From: an uncultured Candidatus Saccharibacteria bacterium
GTDB lineage: Bacteria; Patescibacteriota; Saccharimonadia; Saccharimonadales; Saccharimonadaceae
Assembly (NCBI GenBank): GCA_947090635.1
Contig: CAMUOM010000005.1
Coordinates: 1 to 40,384, forward strand
Length of the DNA: 40,384 nt
Reading direction: 5' to 3'
Every line of letters starts with the position of its first letter. The first letter of the stretch is position 1. The notes beneath the pieces were generated by a model, which saw nothing but the letters and a program-made list of their open reading frames with translations, was not told the DNA's origin and made no database searches. Position numbers and translations under genes: made by a program. Positions 1-8,800 of this stretch are shown in pieces.

Positions 1-2
1 TG

Positions 3-113
3 CACAACGTGCGCTTTATTTTGCGCCTCACCGAGCAGATTCGCGCCGCCATTCAAGGCGGCTACTACACCGACTTCCGCGACGCCTTCATGCACCGGTA
101 TTATGGGAAGTAG
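3..113 (+). CDS. tgt: tRNA-guanine transglycosylase, C-terminal fragment
   Basis: Only the last 36 codons are in the window, ending at the TAG at 111-113; the rest lies to the left. The reading begins HNVRFILRLTEQIRAAIQGG and ends in HRYYGK. This is the pattern of the C-terminus of bacterial Tgt, where an HN-x-R/Y-F-x-L-x-L motif is followed by I-x-x-G-x-(F/Y)-x-x-F and a short basic tail. Tgt exchanges guanine 34 for a queuine precursor in tRNAs with GUN anticodons. The gene converges on hsdS with only 20 bp between stop codons, and I see no hairpin terminator there. The identification rests on a short tail. Confidence 0.7.
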   Translation, partial: HNVRFILRLTEQIRAAIQGGYYTDFRDAFMHRYYGK

Positions 114-133
114 GCGGGCAGCTGTGCGGATAA

Positions 134-1363
134 CTAGCGCTCCTTAAAGCTGAGTAGCTGATTGCGGTAGTACTCGTACTGTGCTTGACGCGCGGCGATT
201 TCGGCTGGCAAGCCGGCGGTGATGTCTTCTGCTAGCGTACTGAACTGGTCTAAGATGCGCACAATCTCCGCCTGCACTGGCAGTGGCGGGACAGGAATGC
301 GAACTTTGCTCATGGTGTTGCTCATTAGTTTAGGATTGCCCATACCTCTAGAGACATAAGATTTAGCCTTAATCCCTAGTATATAACTTAAATACTTTGG
401 TGATATTATGTGCTGATTTGGCGCCAGTAAGCCACATACATTCGTGGTATTGAATTTTCCAGTTCTATAAAATACGGTTCCAGCGTTAGCTCCGTCTGTA
501 GTCCACGTAACATAATCGCCATCAAACATGTAGCTGTCTATATACCCCATGCAGCCATCGTTTTCCGTCTGAGAGGAATACACAGGATATTCCCCCGGGT
601 TGTCTTGAATAAATGGCTTTGAAATAACTTTGCCTCTGGTAATTTTCGTCACCTCTCCCACAGTTTTCCACTCCACGCCATCTGGGCAGAGAGTGCGGAG
701 CAAATCCCACACTTTGCCCTGCTTACCTTCAGGATGGGCGAGGTCGAGTAGCCAGTCACGATAGTACTCATATTGGGTGCGGCGGGCCTGCTTCTCCTTC
801 GCAAGCTCCTTCGCAAGCTCCGTAAATTTATCTAAGATTTGTACAATTTTTTCCTGTACCGCCAGCGGCGGTACAGGAATGCGAAAATTCTCAACCATTG
901 GCTTGCGAATAGATATAACAGTAGCTTTTACGGCTGACTGCAATATGTAATTTTTGAAGTTGCCGAAAAAATAATAGTATTCGAATTTAGTGGATATGCG
1001 ATTGTCTGTAAAATGTACACGATATACGCGTTGGTGCAATGCATATTTACCGTTTACGTAGTGGTATATGTCGCCAACTCCACCTTCGCCGGGGATAATA
1101 ATAGCCTCCTCATCGTATTCCCAAGTGTTTTTATGTTTGGGTGTTTTAGAACGTACGAAGAACGGATACACGCCGTCTTCATCCGCTTCGTTGCCGTTGC
1201 TACTGCCGGTTTTAACTTCGGCCACCTCTCCTACGGTTTTCCACTCCACGCCATCAGGACATAAAGTGTCGATGAGGGTGCGAAGGTTGGTTGCGGCGTC
1301 GCCAACAGAGGCGGCAGAGTCAGTGGCGCCCTGCCCTAGATTAGTTGCATCAAAATTAGGCAT
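134..1363 (-). CDS. hsdS: Type I restriction-modification specificity subunit HsdS
   Basis: 409 aa. HsdS supplies DNA sequence recognition for the HsdM2S methylase and HsdR2M2S nuclease complexes. The protein is two half-repeats: each starts with LCPDGVEWKTVGEV (near residues 34 and 226), continues into a target recognition domain, then has a RIPVPPL-x-VQ-x-(K/E)IV-x-ILD-x-F segment opening the conserved helix, and closes with (T/A)QYEYYR. The two recognition domains differ, so a bipartite target is expected. The central helix carries ELAKELAK, encoded by two tandem 12-bp repeats at 794-817. Its start overlaps the end of hsdR by 8 bp (1356-1363), so it is the last gene of hsdM-hsdR-hsdS. The identification is secure; the target sequence cannot be read. 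Confidence 0.95.
   Translation of the reverse strand: MPNFDATNLGQGATDSAASVGDAATNLRTLIDTLCPDGVEWKTVGEVAEVKTGSSNGNEADEDGVYPFFVRSKTPKHKNTWEYDEEAIIIPGEGGVGDIYHYVNGKYALHQRVYRVHFTDNRISTKFEYYYFFGNFKNYILQSAVKATVISIRKPMVENFRIPVPPLAVQEKIVQILDKFTELAKELAKEKQARRTQYEYYRDWLLDLAHPEGKQGKVWDLLRTLCPDGVEWKTVGEVTKITRGKVISKPFIQDNPGEYPVYSSQTENDGCMGYIDSYMFDGDYVTWTTDGANAGTVFYRTGKFNTTNVCGLLAPNQHIISPKYLSYILGIKAKSYVSRGMGNPKLMSNTMSKVRIPVPPLPVQAEIVRILDQFSTLAEDITAGLPAEIAARQAQYEYYRNQLLSFKER
794..817 (-). repeat. Two tandem 12-bp repeats in the HsdS inter-domain helix
   Basis: Two perfect copies of CTCCTTCGCAAG (+ strand), followed by the first four bases of a third, encode the repeated ELAK tetrapeptide between the two recognition domains of HsdS. 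A change of copy number would keep the frame but lengthen or shorten the spacer helix by four residues. Confidence 0.85.
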
Positions 1364-4300
1364 AGTCTACTCCTTCATTATTACCAGTAACGGCGCCGCC
1401 GGGGTATAAATTAACCCGAAAGCCAGTGTCGCGATATTTATTAAAGAATTCCTGCAGCACGGCGAACACTTGCCGCTTGAGGTTGTCGCGCGCGTTGTCG
1501 GCACTAAACAGCGAGACCGGCGGCAAGATGGCGCCTGAGTCGGGGCCGTAGTCGCGCAGCTCGCCGAGGCGGAAGGCGTCGTCCACCAGACGCCGCGTCT
1601 GGTCGGGTTTGAGGTCGAACCGGCGGATGATGCCGGCGAGCTCGGTGTTGCCCGCGTCAAGCGTGAACTGCTGCCAAGCGGTGCTGTAATCCTCTGGCGC
1701 GCCTTGATTGAGGTAGCTAATAAAGGCGTCAATCAGGCTCTTTTTGCTGCGTAGCTCCACGCTGGCGCCGATGCTGTGCATGATGGTGTCGAGCAGCTCC
1801 TTGTCGCGACAGCCACCGTCGTGGTAGCGCTTGACGAGGCTAAGGATGTCGTCGACGTCGACGCTGTCGGTGCTGATGAGCTCGGTTTCAAACACCACGT
1901 CGCTGTTGACGTTGACCTTTTCAGCGGCCGGCGGTGTAATATCGTGAATAATGTCTTGGTACATGCTCTTGTAGTCTTGAAATTCGCGCGGCGTGAGGCG
2001 GTCGCGGCCAGTAAAGTCGTCAAAGTTGCGCAGAATGTTGCGCCGCCGCAGGATGCGGTTGAACCGGCTGATGAAGTCGCGCTTGGCGCTGAGCGGTGCG
2101 ATGACTTGCCCGAGCGGATAGGTGCTTTTTAGCCTGTCCACCATCTCAACATAGCCTGGCACGGCCTCGCCTGTTTGGTCGAGGAAGCCGTTATAGTAGT
2201 CGTCAAACGGCCGAAGCAGCACGATGCCGCCGGCGTTGCGGTCGCCAAACAGCGAGATGGCGGCGTTGACTTCAGATTGCAGATTGCGGAAGCAGACGAT
2301 GTTACCGCAAATTTTCACTGAGTTGAGGATGCGGTTGGTGCGCGAGAAGGCTTGAATGAGCCCGTGTAAACGGAGGTTTTTATCCACCCACAAGGTGTTG
2401 AGCGTGGTGGCGTCGAAGCCGGTGAGGAACATGTTGACCACGATGAGGAGGTCGATGTCGCGGTTCTTCATGCGCAGCGAGATGTCTTTATAATAATTTT
2501 GGAACTTGTCGGCTGAGGTGTCGTAGTTGGTCTTAAAGGTCTGGTTGTACTGGCGGATGGCGCGGTCGAGGAAGTCGCGACTGGTGGCGTCGAGGCTGGC
2601 GATGCTGTCAGGCGACTCGTCTTCGATAGGGCAGCCGTAAGCGCCGCAGTAGTTCTGCGCCTCGGCTTCGTTCGGGTCAAAGCTAAAGATGGTGGCGATG
2701 CGGAGGCGCTGCTCGGGCGGCAGTAGCGCCATCTGGCGCTGGAACTCGTTGTAATAAGCTTGGGCGGCGCGGACGCTGGACACGGCGAAGATGGAATTGA
2801 AGCCGTTGAGGCAGCTTGCGGCGCGCTGCTTTTGGGCGCCAGTGCCCGCCACCTCTGATACGTTGGTGATGCGGGCGTAGGTGTAGTTGCTACTACTGTT
2901 GCGGTAGGTCTTGCGCGCGAAGTTCTCTAGGATGTAGCTCACTACGCCGGCGATGCGCTCGGGCGCCAGCATTAGGCTTTCGCGGTCGATGTCGGGCACC
3001 TTTTCGTCGCGCAGGTCATCTTTAGCGTGCATGGTGCTGACATAGCTGACGTTGAACGGCAAGACGTTGTGGTCTTGGATGGCGTTGACGATGGTGTAAC
3101 TGTGGAGCCGGTCGCCAAAGGTCTGTTCGGTGGTGAGAAAGGTGCTGCTGCCTTCAGCGCTTGCCTGAGTATTGGCATTGGCAGCGAAGATTGGCGTGCC
3201 GGTAAAGCCAAAGATGTGGTAGCGCGTGAAGTGCTGGATGATGGCGGTGTGCATCTCGCCGAACTGGCTGCGGTGGCACTCGTCAAATATCATAACCACG
3301 TGCTTGTGGTAGGCGGGGTTGCTCTGGTTCTGCTTGATGAAGTTAGAGAGTTTCTGAATGGTCGTGATGATGATGCGCGAAGTGTTGTCTTCAAGTTGTG
3401 CCTTGAGGACGCTAGTGGAGGTGTTGCTGTTAGCGGCGCCCTTCTTAAAGCGGTCGTACTCGCAAATGGTCTGGTAGTCGAGGTCGCGGCGGTCGACAAC
3501 AAAGATAACCTTGTCGATGCCGTCGAGCTTGGACGCGAGCTGGGCGGTCTTAAATGAGGTTAAAGTCTTGCCGGAGCCGGTGGTGTGCCAGATGTAGCCC
3601 CCGCCCTGTACAGTGCCCGCCTGCCCTTGCTGTGATGACGCGATGATGCGGTTGATGATGCGCTCGGTCGCCACAATCTGATACGGGCGCATGACTAGGA
3701 GAGTCTTGTCGCTGGTAAACACGCAGTAGCGCGTGAGGATGCGGCGGATGGTGGTCGGCGCGAGGAAGGTGCGCGTGAAGTCTTCGAGGTCGGCGATGGG
3801 CTGGTTGGTGGCGTCGGCCCAGAAGCTGGTAAACTCAAAGCTGTTGCTGGTTTTTGCGCGGCTGCTGTTCGGTCGCTGGTGTTCCTTGGCGGCGTTGAAG
3901 CGCGTGGTGTTACTGTAATACTTGGTGTGAGTGCCGTTGCTGATGACGAAAATTTGCACGTACTCAAATAGTCCGCTGCCCGCCCAGAAGGAGTCACGCT
4001 GGTAGCGGTTGATTTGGTTGAAGGCCTGCTGAAGTTCGACACCGCGCGCCTTTAGCTCGACGTGCACCAGTGGTAAGCCGTTGACGAGGATGGTAACGTC
4101 ATAGCGCGTGTCGCGGGCGGCGCCCTCTGCTGTGCCGTTTTCGTACTGGTTGATGACTTGGAGGCGGTTGCGGTCTGGGTTTTGCTGGTCGATTAAGGTG
4201 ATGTTTTTGGTGCTGCCGTCATCGCGCCGGAGGTTCTTTATGCAGTCCTCTTGGATGGTGCTGGTTTTCTCGGTAATGCCGTCGCCCCGCCCGACGATGT

Positions 4301-4553
4301 GGTCGTTAAAGAAACGCTGCCACTCGTCGTCGCTAAAGTGGTAGTCGTTGAGTGTCTCAAGTTGGGAGCGCAGGTTGGCGATGAGGTCGGCTTCGTGGTG
4401 AATGTTGAGTCGCTCGTACCCTTGCGCTGCAAGCTGCTGGATGAACGTTTGCTCAAGTTCAGCCTCACTTTGGTAGTCCGTGGCCGTGTGTGGCAACGGT
4501 TGGTAGCAGTCGACTACAGTTGGGGTGGCGAAAAAGTGAGGCTGGTCGGTCAT
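1356..4553 (-). CDS. hsdR: Type I restriction endonuclease subunit HsdR
   Basis: 1065 aa, normal for HsdR. It is the ATP-dependent translocase/nuclease of the type I complex. An N-terminal PD-(D/E)XK nuclease is seen at about residues 150-172 (RYDVTILVNGLPLVHVELKA, with Asp and the E-x-K pair). The SF2 helicase core has Walker A HTTGSGKT near residue 325, the DEAD-type box FDECHRSQFG near 425, GFTGTPIF (motif III), and further on FLTGFDATTLNTLWVDKNL and the motif VI region HGLIQAFSRTNR. All key residues look intact, so it should be active if expressed. Its ATG overlaps the TGA of hsdM by 4 bp (4550-4553), indicating translational coupling. Confidence 0.96.
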   Translation of the reverse strand: MTDQPHFFATPTVVDCYQPLPHTATDYQSEAELEQTFIQQLAAQGYERLNIHHEADLIANLRSQLETLNDYHFSDDEWQRFFNDHIVGRGDGITEKTSTIQEDCIKNLRRDDGSTKNITLIDQQNPDRNRLQVINQYENGTAEGAARDTRYDVTILVNGLPLVHVELKARGVELQQAFNQINRYQRDSFWAGSGLFEYVQIFVISNGTHTKYYSNTTRFNAAKEHQRPNSSRAKTSNSFEFTSFWADATNQPIADLEDFTRTFLAPTTIRRILTRYCVFTSDKTLLVMRPYQIVATERIINRIIASSQQGQAGTVQGGGYIWHTTGSGKTLTSFKTAQLASKLDGIDKVIFVVDRRDLDYQTICEYDRFKKGAANSNTSTSVLKAQLEDNTSRIIITTIQKLSNFIKQNQSNPAYHKHVVMIFDECHRSQFGEMHTAIIQHFTRYHIFGFTGTPIFAANANTQASAEGSSTFLTTEQTFGDRLHSYTIVNAIQDHNVLPFNVSYVSTMHAKDDLRDEKVPDIDRESLMLAPERIAGVVSYILENFARKTYRNSSSNYTYARITNVSEVAGTGAQKQRAASCLNGFNSIFAVSSVRAAQAYYNEFQRQMALLPPEQRLRIATIFSFDPNEAEAQNYCGAYGCPIEDESPDSIASLDATSRDFLDRAIRQYNQTFKTNYDTSADKFQNYYKDISLRMKNRDIDLLIVVNMFLTGFDATTLNTLWVDKNLRLHGLIQAFSRTNRILNSVKICGNIVCFRNLQSEVNAAISLFGDRNAGGIVLLRPFDDYYNGFLDQTGEAVPGYVEMVDRLKSTYPLGQVIAPLSAKRDFISRFNRILRRRNILRNFDDFTGRDRLTPREFQDYKSMYQDIIHDITPPAAEKVNVNSDVVFETELISTDSVDVDDILSLVKRYHDGGCRDKELLDTIMHSIGASVELRSKKSLIDAFISYLNQGAPEDYSTAWQQFTLDAGNTELAGIIRRFDLKPDQTRRLVDDAFRLGELRDYGPDSGAILPPVSLFSADNARDNLKRQVFAVLQEFFNKYRDTGFRVNLYPGGAVTGNNEGVDYA

Positions 4554-6121
4554 TTCTGCTCCAGTGATTTAATGATGCGGTCGATATCTTCACGTAGCGT
4601 GGCTTCGCGGGCGACAATGTCGGCAATCTGGGCGTTTAGCGCGGTGATGTCGACAGCTTCAGTGGTGTTGGGCGCTTCAACGTAGCCCGAGACGGAGAGG
4701 TTGTAGTCTTTAGTGGCCACTTCGTCTTGGCTGGCGCAGTGGGCGACGCCGGTCACGTCGGCGCGGTTGCGGTAAAGCTCAACGATGTGGGCGATGTTGT
4801 CTGGGGTGAGGCGGTTGTTGTTGGTGGCCTTCACGAATTCTTGGCTGGCGTCGATAAAGAGGACGCTGGTGTCAGGCTTGTTCTTACGCATCACCATGAT
4901 ACAGGTGGCGATTGAGGTGCCGTAAAAGAGGTTGCTTGGCAGCTGGATGATGGCGTCAACGAAGTTGTTATCCACCAGATATTGGCGAATCTTTTGTTCG
5001 GCGCCGCCGCGGTACATGATGCCCGGGAAGCAAACGATGGCTGCCGCGCCAGAGGCCGAAAGCTGGCTAATGCTATGCATGATAAAGGCGAGGTCGGCCT
5101 TGGTTTTAGGCGCGAGCACACCTGCCGGCGCAAAGCGCGGGTCGTCAGCGAGGACTGGGTTGCTATTGCCATCCCACTTGATGGAGTACGGTGGATTTGA
5201 GACGATAAGGTCGAATGGTGCGTCGTCGAGGTGCTGCGGGCTGGTCAAGGTGTCTTCGCACGCGATGTCGAAGTTGTTGAACGAGACGCCGTGCAGGAAC
5301 ATGTTAATGCGACAGAGGTTGTAGGTGGTGATGTTCTTCTCTTGCCCGTAAAAGCCGCCGTGAATATTCTCGCGGCCAAGGACGTTGATGGCTTTAAGTA
5401 GGAGTGAGCCGGAGCCGCAAGCTGGGTCGTAGACCTTGTTGACCTCTGTTTTGCCCACCGTGGCGAGGCGAGTCAGGAGCTCGGAGATGTCGGCAGGTGT
5501 GAAGTACTCGCCGCCCGATTTACCGGCGGATGAAGCGTACATGGCCATGAGGTACTCGTAGGCGTCGCCGAAGGTGTCATTGTGGTGCTGCTTGATGCTG
5601 CCGAGGTTGATATTGGCGATTCCCTCAAGGATGCGCGCAAGGGATTCGTTGCGCTTGGCCACGGTGCTGCCGAGCTTGTTGCTGTTGACATCGTAGTCGT
5701 CAAATAAGCCAGCGAAGTCGTTTTCCGACTCGCCGCCCTTAGCGGAGTCCTCAATATGGTTAAAGATGCGCTCGAGGGTCTCGTTGAGGTTTGGGTCGCT
5801 TTTGGCGCGCTTCACCACATTGCAAAACAGCTCGCTTGGCAAGATGAAAAAGCCCTTTTCTTGGATGATATTAGCCTTGCCCCGCTCGGCCGCTTCGTCG
5901 GACAAAGTGGCGTAGTCGAAGCCGTCGGCCTTGTCGTGATTTTCATTGCTGTTGATGTACTCGCGAATCTCCTCTGAAATGTAGCGATAAAACATGGTGC
6001 CGAGCACGTAGGACTTAAAGTCCCAGCCGTCAACCGAGCCACGCATGTCGTTAGCTAGTGCCCAAATGCCGCGGTAAAGCTCCTCTTTCTCGTTCTGATT
6101 GCTTACAATATCTACTGCCAT
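4550..6121 (-). CDS. hsdM: Type I DNA adenine methyltransferase subunit HsdM
   Basis: 523 aa. It transfers methyl from S-adenosylmethionine to adenine N6 in the target chosen by HsdS. It shows the HsdM N-terminal helical domain, GEYFTPADISELL leading into the Rossmann core, the SAM-binding motif DPACGSGSL near residue 232, and the catalytic NPPY near residue 309, followed by a C-terminal coiled tail. First gene of the operon; start supported by GGGGAG about 6 nt upstream and an extended -10 (TGGTAAAAT, minus strand, 6146-6154). Ends in TGA, evidence that TGA is a stop here. Confidence 0.96.
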   Translation of the reverse strand: MAVDIVSNQNEKEELYRGIWALANDMRGSVDGWDFKSYVLGTMFYRYISEEIREYINSNENHDKADGFDYATLSDEAAERGKANIIQEKGFFILPSELFCNVVKRAKSDPNLNETLERIFNHIEDSAKGGESENDFAGLFDDYDVNSNKLGSTVAKRNESLARILEGIANINLGSIKQHHNDTFGDAYEYLMAMYASSAGKSGGEYFTPADISELLTRLATVGKTEVNKVYDPACGSGSLLLKAINVLGRENIHGGFYGQEKNITTYNLCRINMFLHGVSFNNFDIACEDTLTSPQHLDDAPFDLIVSNPPYSIKWDGNSNPVLADDPRFAPAGVLAPKTKADLAFIMHSISQLSASGAAAIVCFPGIMYRGGAEQKIRQYLVDNNFVDAIIQLPSNLFYGTSIATCIMVMRKNKPDTSVLFIDASQEFVKATNNNRLTPDNIAHIVELYRNRADVTGVAHCASQDEVATKDYNLSVSGYVEAPNTTEAVDITALNAQIADIVAREATLREDIDRIIKSLEQK

Positions 6122-6145
6122 AGTTCTCCCCTTGTTTATGTCATT

Positions 6146-6154
6146 ATTTTACCA
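6146..6154 (-). promoter_or_regulatory. Extended -10 promoter of the hsdMRS operon
   Basis: On the minus strand the site reads TGGTAAAAT, 24 nt before the hsdM ATG, leaving a leader of about 18 nt that carries the GGGGAG ribosome binding site. No good -35 is seen, as expected for a TGn-type promoter. Confidence 0.6.
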
Positions 6155-6209
6155 TAGTTCGCCACTTAGCTGGGCGGCTTAAGTTAGCAAATCGAGTTTT
6201 TGCTGCTGA

Positions 6210-7154
6210 CTAAAGATAAGGTGTGAATGCGGCATTCATTTTAAGCATTGTGTCTGCTGCCCAGTCGAATTGCGCCGGCCAGCTATTGGTGTTATCGAAA
6301 TCGACGTTTATACCGGTGATAATGCGGCTGGCTTTGCGGTTCGGCAGCTCTTGCCAGTCGAAGGTTAGCCCGGTCTGCGATTCAATTTCTTCTTTGTGTG
6401 CTGCTATCCGATGATAGAGGTCTTTGTTGTTACCAATAAATAGTTCAACTGCAAGTCGCTTGCGCCGCCGCACCTGTATCACGCCAATATGACAGTCTCG
6501 CGAGCCTACGGTGTAGATTGACCAGCGAAGAGTAGATGGCTTGCGATGGGTAAAGTTTTGCATAAACTGCTCGTTGCTAGAGGTGTGTTTTTGAAATGCC
6601 ACCCAGTAATTATAGCGTTGCTGTTCGGCTACATTAATTTCTTCACGTCCGCGGGCATGCTTCGACCAGTCGTTCGGCTGTTCAATAACGTCGAATTTAA
6701 CTGCTGGCTCTGAGTTGCCAATTTTATAGAGCTTAATTTCGCAGAGAAAGAAACCAATATTGCTGTCGGTGTGGTTGTTGAGCCATTCAATAGCTGCTTT
6801 ATGCTCGTCGCGCGCTTGCTTGACAATCCAAATAATGGTGTCGGCAGACTTGCCGGCGGCATAGGTGATGAGTTTGCCGAGGTGGTCGTGGTTGGTGCAT
6901 TCTAACTGATTCTCAATAATAATGCCCCGACCGGTACTGGTATCGGTGGCGAAGATGTCGGCACTAAAGTCACCTATTGGCGCCTCGGTCTCCTCTACTG
7001 CGATGTCGATTCCGACAGCATCGGCTAGGATGGCAATATTGTCGTCTTGTGCTAGCCATGGCGTAAAGTCGTTCGCCTCGTTCGGCCAGACGCTGCGCAG
7101 GTTGTGAATTTCTTTAAGCTTACAGAGATTTACCATGATATTATTATTATACAT
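6210..7154 (-). CDS. DUF4268-like PD-(D/E)XK family protein
   Basis: 314 aa from the ATG at 7154, or 308 aa from the ATG at 7136. An N-terminal nuclease-like half contains DFSADIFATD followed by GIIIENQLECTNHDHLGKLI and TYAAG, the signature of DUF4268/DUF91-type nuclease-fold proteins (here E-x-Q instead of E-x-K). The C-terminal half has the alternating W-F-x-G pattern of the DUF4268 domain. Such proteins are often found in defence islands but their biochemistry is poorly known. It is upstream of and codirectional with hsdM, which keeps its own promoter. A TATAAT at 7146-7151 lies between the two candidate starts, 9 nt before the ATG at 7136, so the inner start is plausible. Function inferred only. 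Confidence 0.75.
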   Translation of the reverse strand: MYNNNIMVNLCKLKEIHNLRSVWPNEANDFTPWLAQDDNIAILADAVGIDIAVEETEAPIGDFSADIFATDTSTGRGIIIENQLECTNHDHLGKLITYAAGKSADTIIWIVKQARDEHKAAIEWLNNHTDSNIGFFLCEIKLYKIGNSEPAVKFDVIEQPNDWSKHARGREEINVAEQQRYNYWVAFQKHTSSNEQFMQNFTHRKPSTLRWSIYTVGSRDCHIGVIQVRRRKRLAVELFIGNNKDLYHRIAAHKEEIESQTGLTFDWQELPNRKASRIITGINVDFDNTNSWPAQFDWAADTMLKMNAAFTPYL

Positions 7155-7169
7155 TCTGGGCGGCGGTTA

Positions 7170-7178
7170 TGGTATAAT
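7170..7178 (+). promoter_or_regulatory. Extended -10 promoter
   Basis: TGGTATAAT, 32 nt upstream of the ATG at 7211. The leader contains AAGGAGG (7201-7207), almost abutting the start. Confidence 0.65.
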
Positions 7179-7210
7179 GTCGGTAAGTTTGTTAACCCTA
7201 AAGGAGGATG

Positions 7211-8704
7211 ATGAGTAAGCAAGAAGAATCCGAAGCCGAGGCCAAGGCAAAGGCTGAGTCTGCTGAGTCAGAGGCGGAAGTCAAGCCGGCGAAGAAGTCT
7301 GCCAAGGCTGACGACGAAGACGCCAAGCCAGCCAAGAAGTCTGCTAAGGCTGAGACTGACGACGATGATGATGACGCTAAGCCAGCCAAAAAGTCAAAGA
7401 AAGATGACGTAAAACCAGCCAAGGCGAAGCGCACTAAAGATGATGACGACGATGATGATGATGACGATGACGATGTAAAGCCAGTCAAGAAATCTGCCAA
7501 GTCTGCTAAATCTGATGATGACGACGATGAAGATGACGACGAAGACGCCAAGCCAGCAAAGAAGTCAAAGAAGTCTGCTGCCAAGCCAGCAAAGAAGTCG
7601 AAGTTTGGCTTGATTGTGGGCTTGATTGTCGCGGTTATTGTGATTGTGTTGGCTGGCGTGCTCTTTTTCCACTTCAGTGGTAATTCGAGCATTACCAGCT
7701 CAAGCAAGCCAGTGGCAGCCGCGCGCGCCTTCAACGCTCACACGGTTTGGATTCACTATTTGGGCAATGCGTCAAGCATCGACAAGGACCAAACTATTTC
7801 GCAAATTCTTGATTTCGATGGCAAGGGCAACGTTACCGTTTACAACATGCCGAGCCACACGACATTCTCTGCCCTGCGCGGCATGTCGGACGACGCCATG
7901 ATTGCGTACGCTAAGAAGCAGGACCGCAAGAATTTTGACGAGTACAAGAAGTCTAACTTTGACCGCATCAAGGATGAGATTAAGGACAACCACTACGCTA
8001 AGTACAAGAAGGAGTACGACAACAAGACTTACGATACCGCGCTTGAGAAGGATGCAGATGCTGCCGGAAGCGGTTACTACAGCTATGGTTTTAGCTTTAG
8101 CGGTGATTATGGCAGCAGCACCATGAGCAAAGCGGACCGGATTGCCAAGAATGGCGACAAGCTCCGCAAGTGGTATGAAGACCGGTTGCCGATGGAAAAG
8201 TTTGAGCTTGACCTCATTAACCTTATCGACAATAAGATTAAGTCGGCTGAGTATCGCGCGCCGAAGCCATCTAAGTTTACTCTAAAGGCCGAAACCGATG
8301 GTACTGGCAACAATGTGAGCAGCGAGAAGCTGGTTTACGATTATGAGTACTACTACCCAGGCATAAACTTGCCGTACATGTTAGGCTTTAGCTCTAGCAA
8401 GATTAAGAAGGCAATTAGCGACGGCGTCAGCTCGGCAGATTACTTCGCTCAGCTTGAGAAAAAGTGGGCCGAGGGCGACTCGCTTAACAACAACGGTCGC
8501 GACAAGAGCGACAAGCGCCCACTTTGGGAGCGCGCCCTCTATCGCCTAGAACGCGATGAAGTGAAGCTCACCCCGTCCGACAGCCTACGTCAGGTGTACG
8601 ATATGTGGTTTGGCGGCTACGACGGCCTTTCACTCAAGGTTAGCGAGAAGTCTGCTGGCTTCATGCTTGATAGCGCCAACACCAAGGGCATCGAGATTAA
8701 GTAA
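7211..8704 (+). CDS. Membrane-anchored protein with K/A/D-rich cytoplasmic tail (paralog 1)
   Basis: 497 aa, function unknown. Residues 1-130 are low complexity: repeated KPAKKS blocks resembling histone H1-like tails, alternating with pure Asp/Glu runs (up to 12 Asp in a row, encoded by GAT/GAC triplets near 7440-7475). One membrane helix follows at about 133-153, then an extracytoplasmic domain of about 340 aa without cysteine motifs. By charge it should be N-in/C-out. The extracytoplasmic domain is homologous to that of the next gene: shared AFNA-x-(T/S)VW, FDGKGNVT, QDRK-x-F, RPLWER, and a YDMWF-G ending in SAGFMLD near the C-terminus. ATG 7208 directly abuts AAGGAGG, so the ATG at 7211 is preferred, still with short spacing. 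A strong terminator follows. Confidence 0.85.
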   Translation: MSKQEESEAEAKAKAESAESEAEVKPAKKSAKADDEDAKPAKKSAKAETDDDDDDAKPAKKSKKDDVKPAKAKRTKDDDDDDDDDDDDVKPVKKSAKSAKSDDDDDEDDDEDAKPAKKSKKSAAKPAKKSKFGLIVGLIVAVIVIVLAGVLFFHFSGNSSITSSSKPVAAARAFNAHTVWIHYLGNASSIDKDQTISQILDFDGKGNVTVYNMPSHTTFSALRGMSDDAMIAYAKKQDRKNFDEYKKSNFDRIKDEIKDNHYAKYKKEYDNKTYDTALEKDADAAGSGYYSYGFSFSGDYGSSTMSKADRIAKNGDKLRKWYEDRLPMEKFELDLINLIDNKIKSAEYRAPKPSKFTLKAETDGTGNNVSSEKLVYDYEYYYPGINLPYMLGFSSSKIKKAISDGVSSADYFAQLEKKWAEGDSLNNNGRDKSDKRPLWERALYRLERDEVKLTPSDSLRQVYDMWFGGYDGLSLKVSEKSAGFMLDSANTKGIEIK

Positions 8705-8721
8705 CCTCTGCCCCGTTTACT

Positions 8722-8751
8722 AAATCACCCCCCACGAAGGGGGTGATTTTT
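8722..8751 (+). terminator. Rho-independent terminator
   Basis: An 11-bp perfect stem (8722-8732 with 8739-8749), a 6-nt loop, then a T-rich tract. It lies 18 bp after the stop of the first paralog and before the promoter of the second, so the two are transcribed separately. Confidence 0.9.
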
Positions 8752-8762
8752 ATTATTTTGTA

Positions 8763-8771
8763 TGTTATAAT
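8763..8771 (+). promoter_or_regulatory. Extended -10 promoter
   Basis: TGTTATAAT, followed by an A-rich leader of about 23 nt before the ATG at 8801. No Shine-Dalgarno is visible there. Confidence 0.6.
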
Positions 8772-8800
8772 TATTAGCATAAACAATAAATAAATAAACA

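Noticed and set aside
1776..3557. Long + strand ORFs inside hsdR
   Set aside because: They are Val/Ala/Asp-rich shadows of a GC-rich gene on the other strand, without ribosome binding sites or domains.
4550..4553. Alternative genetic code (UGA as Gly, as in Gracilibacteria)
   Set aside because: hsdM ends at a TGA that overlaps the hsdR ATG exactly as expected for a coupled stop, and other genes end cleanly at TGA.
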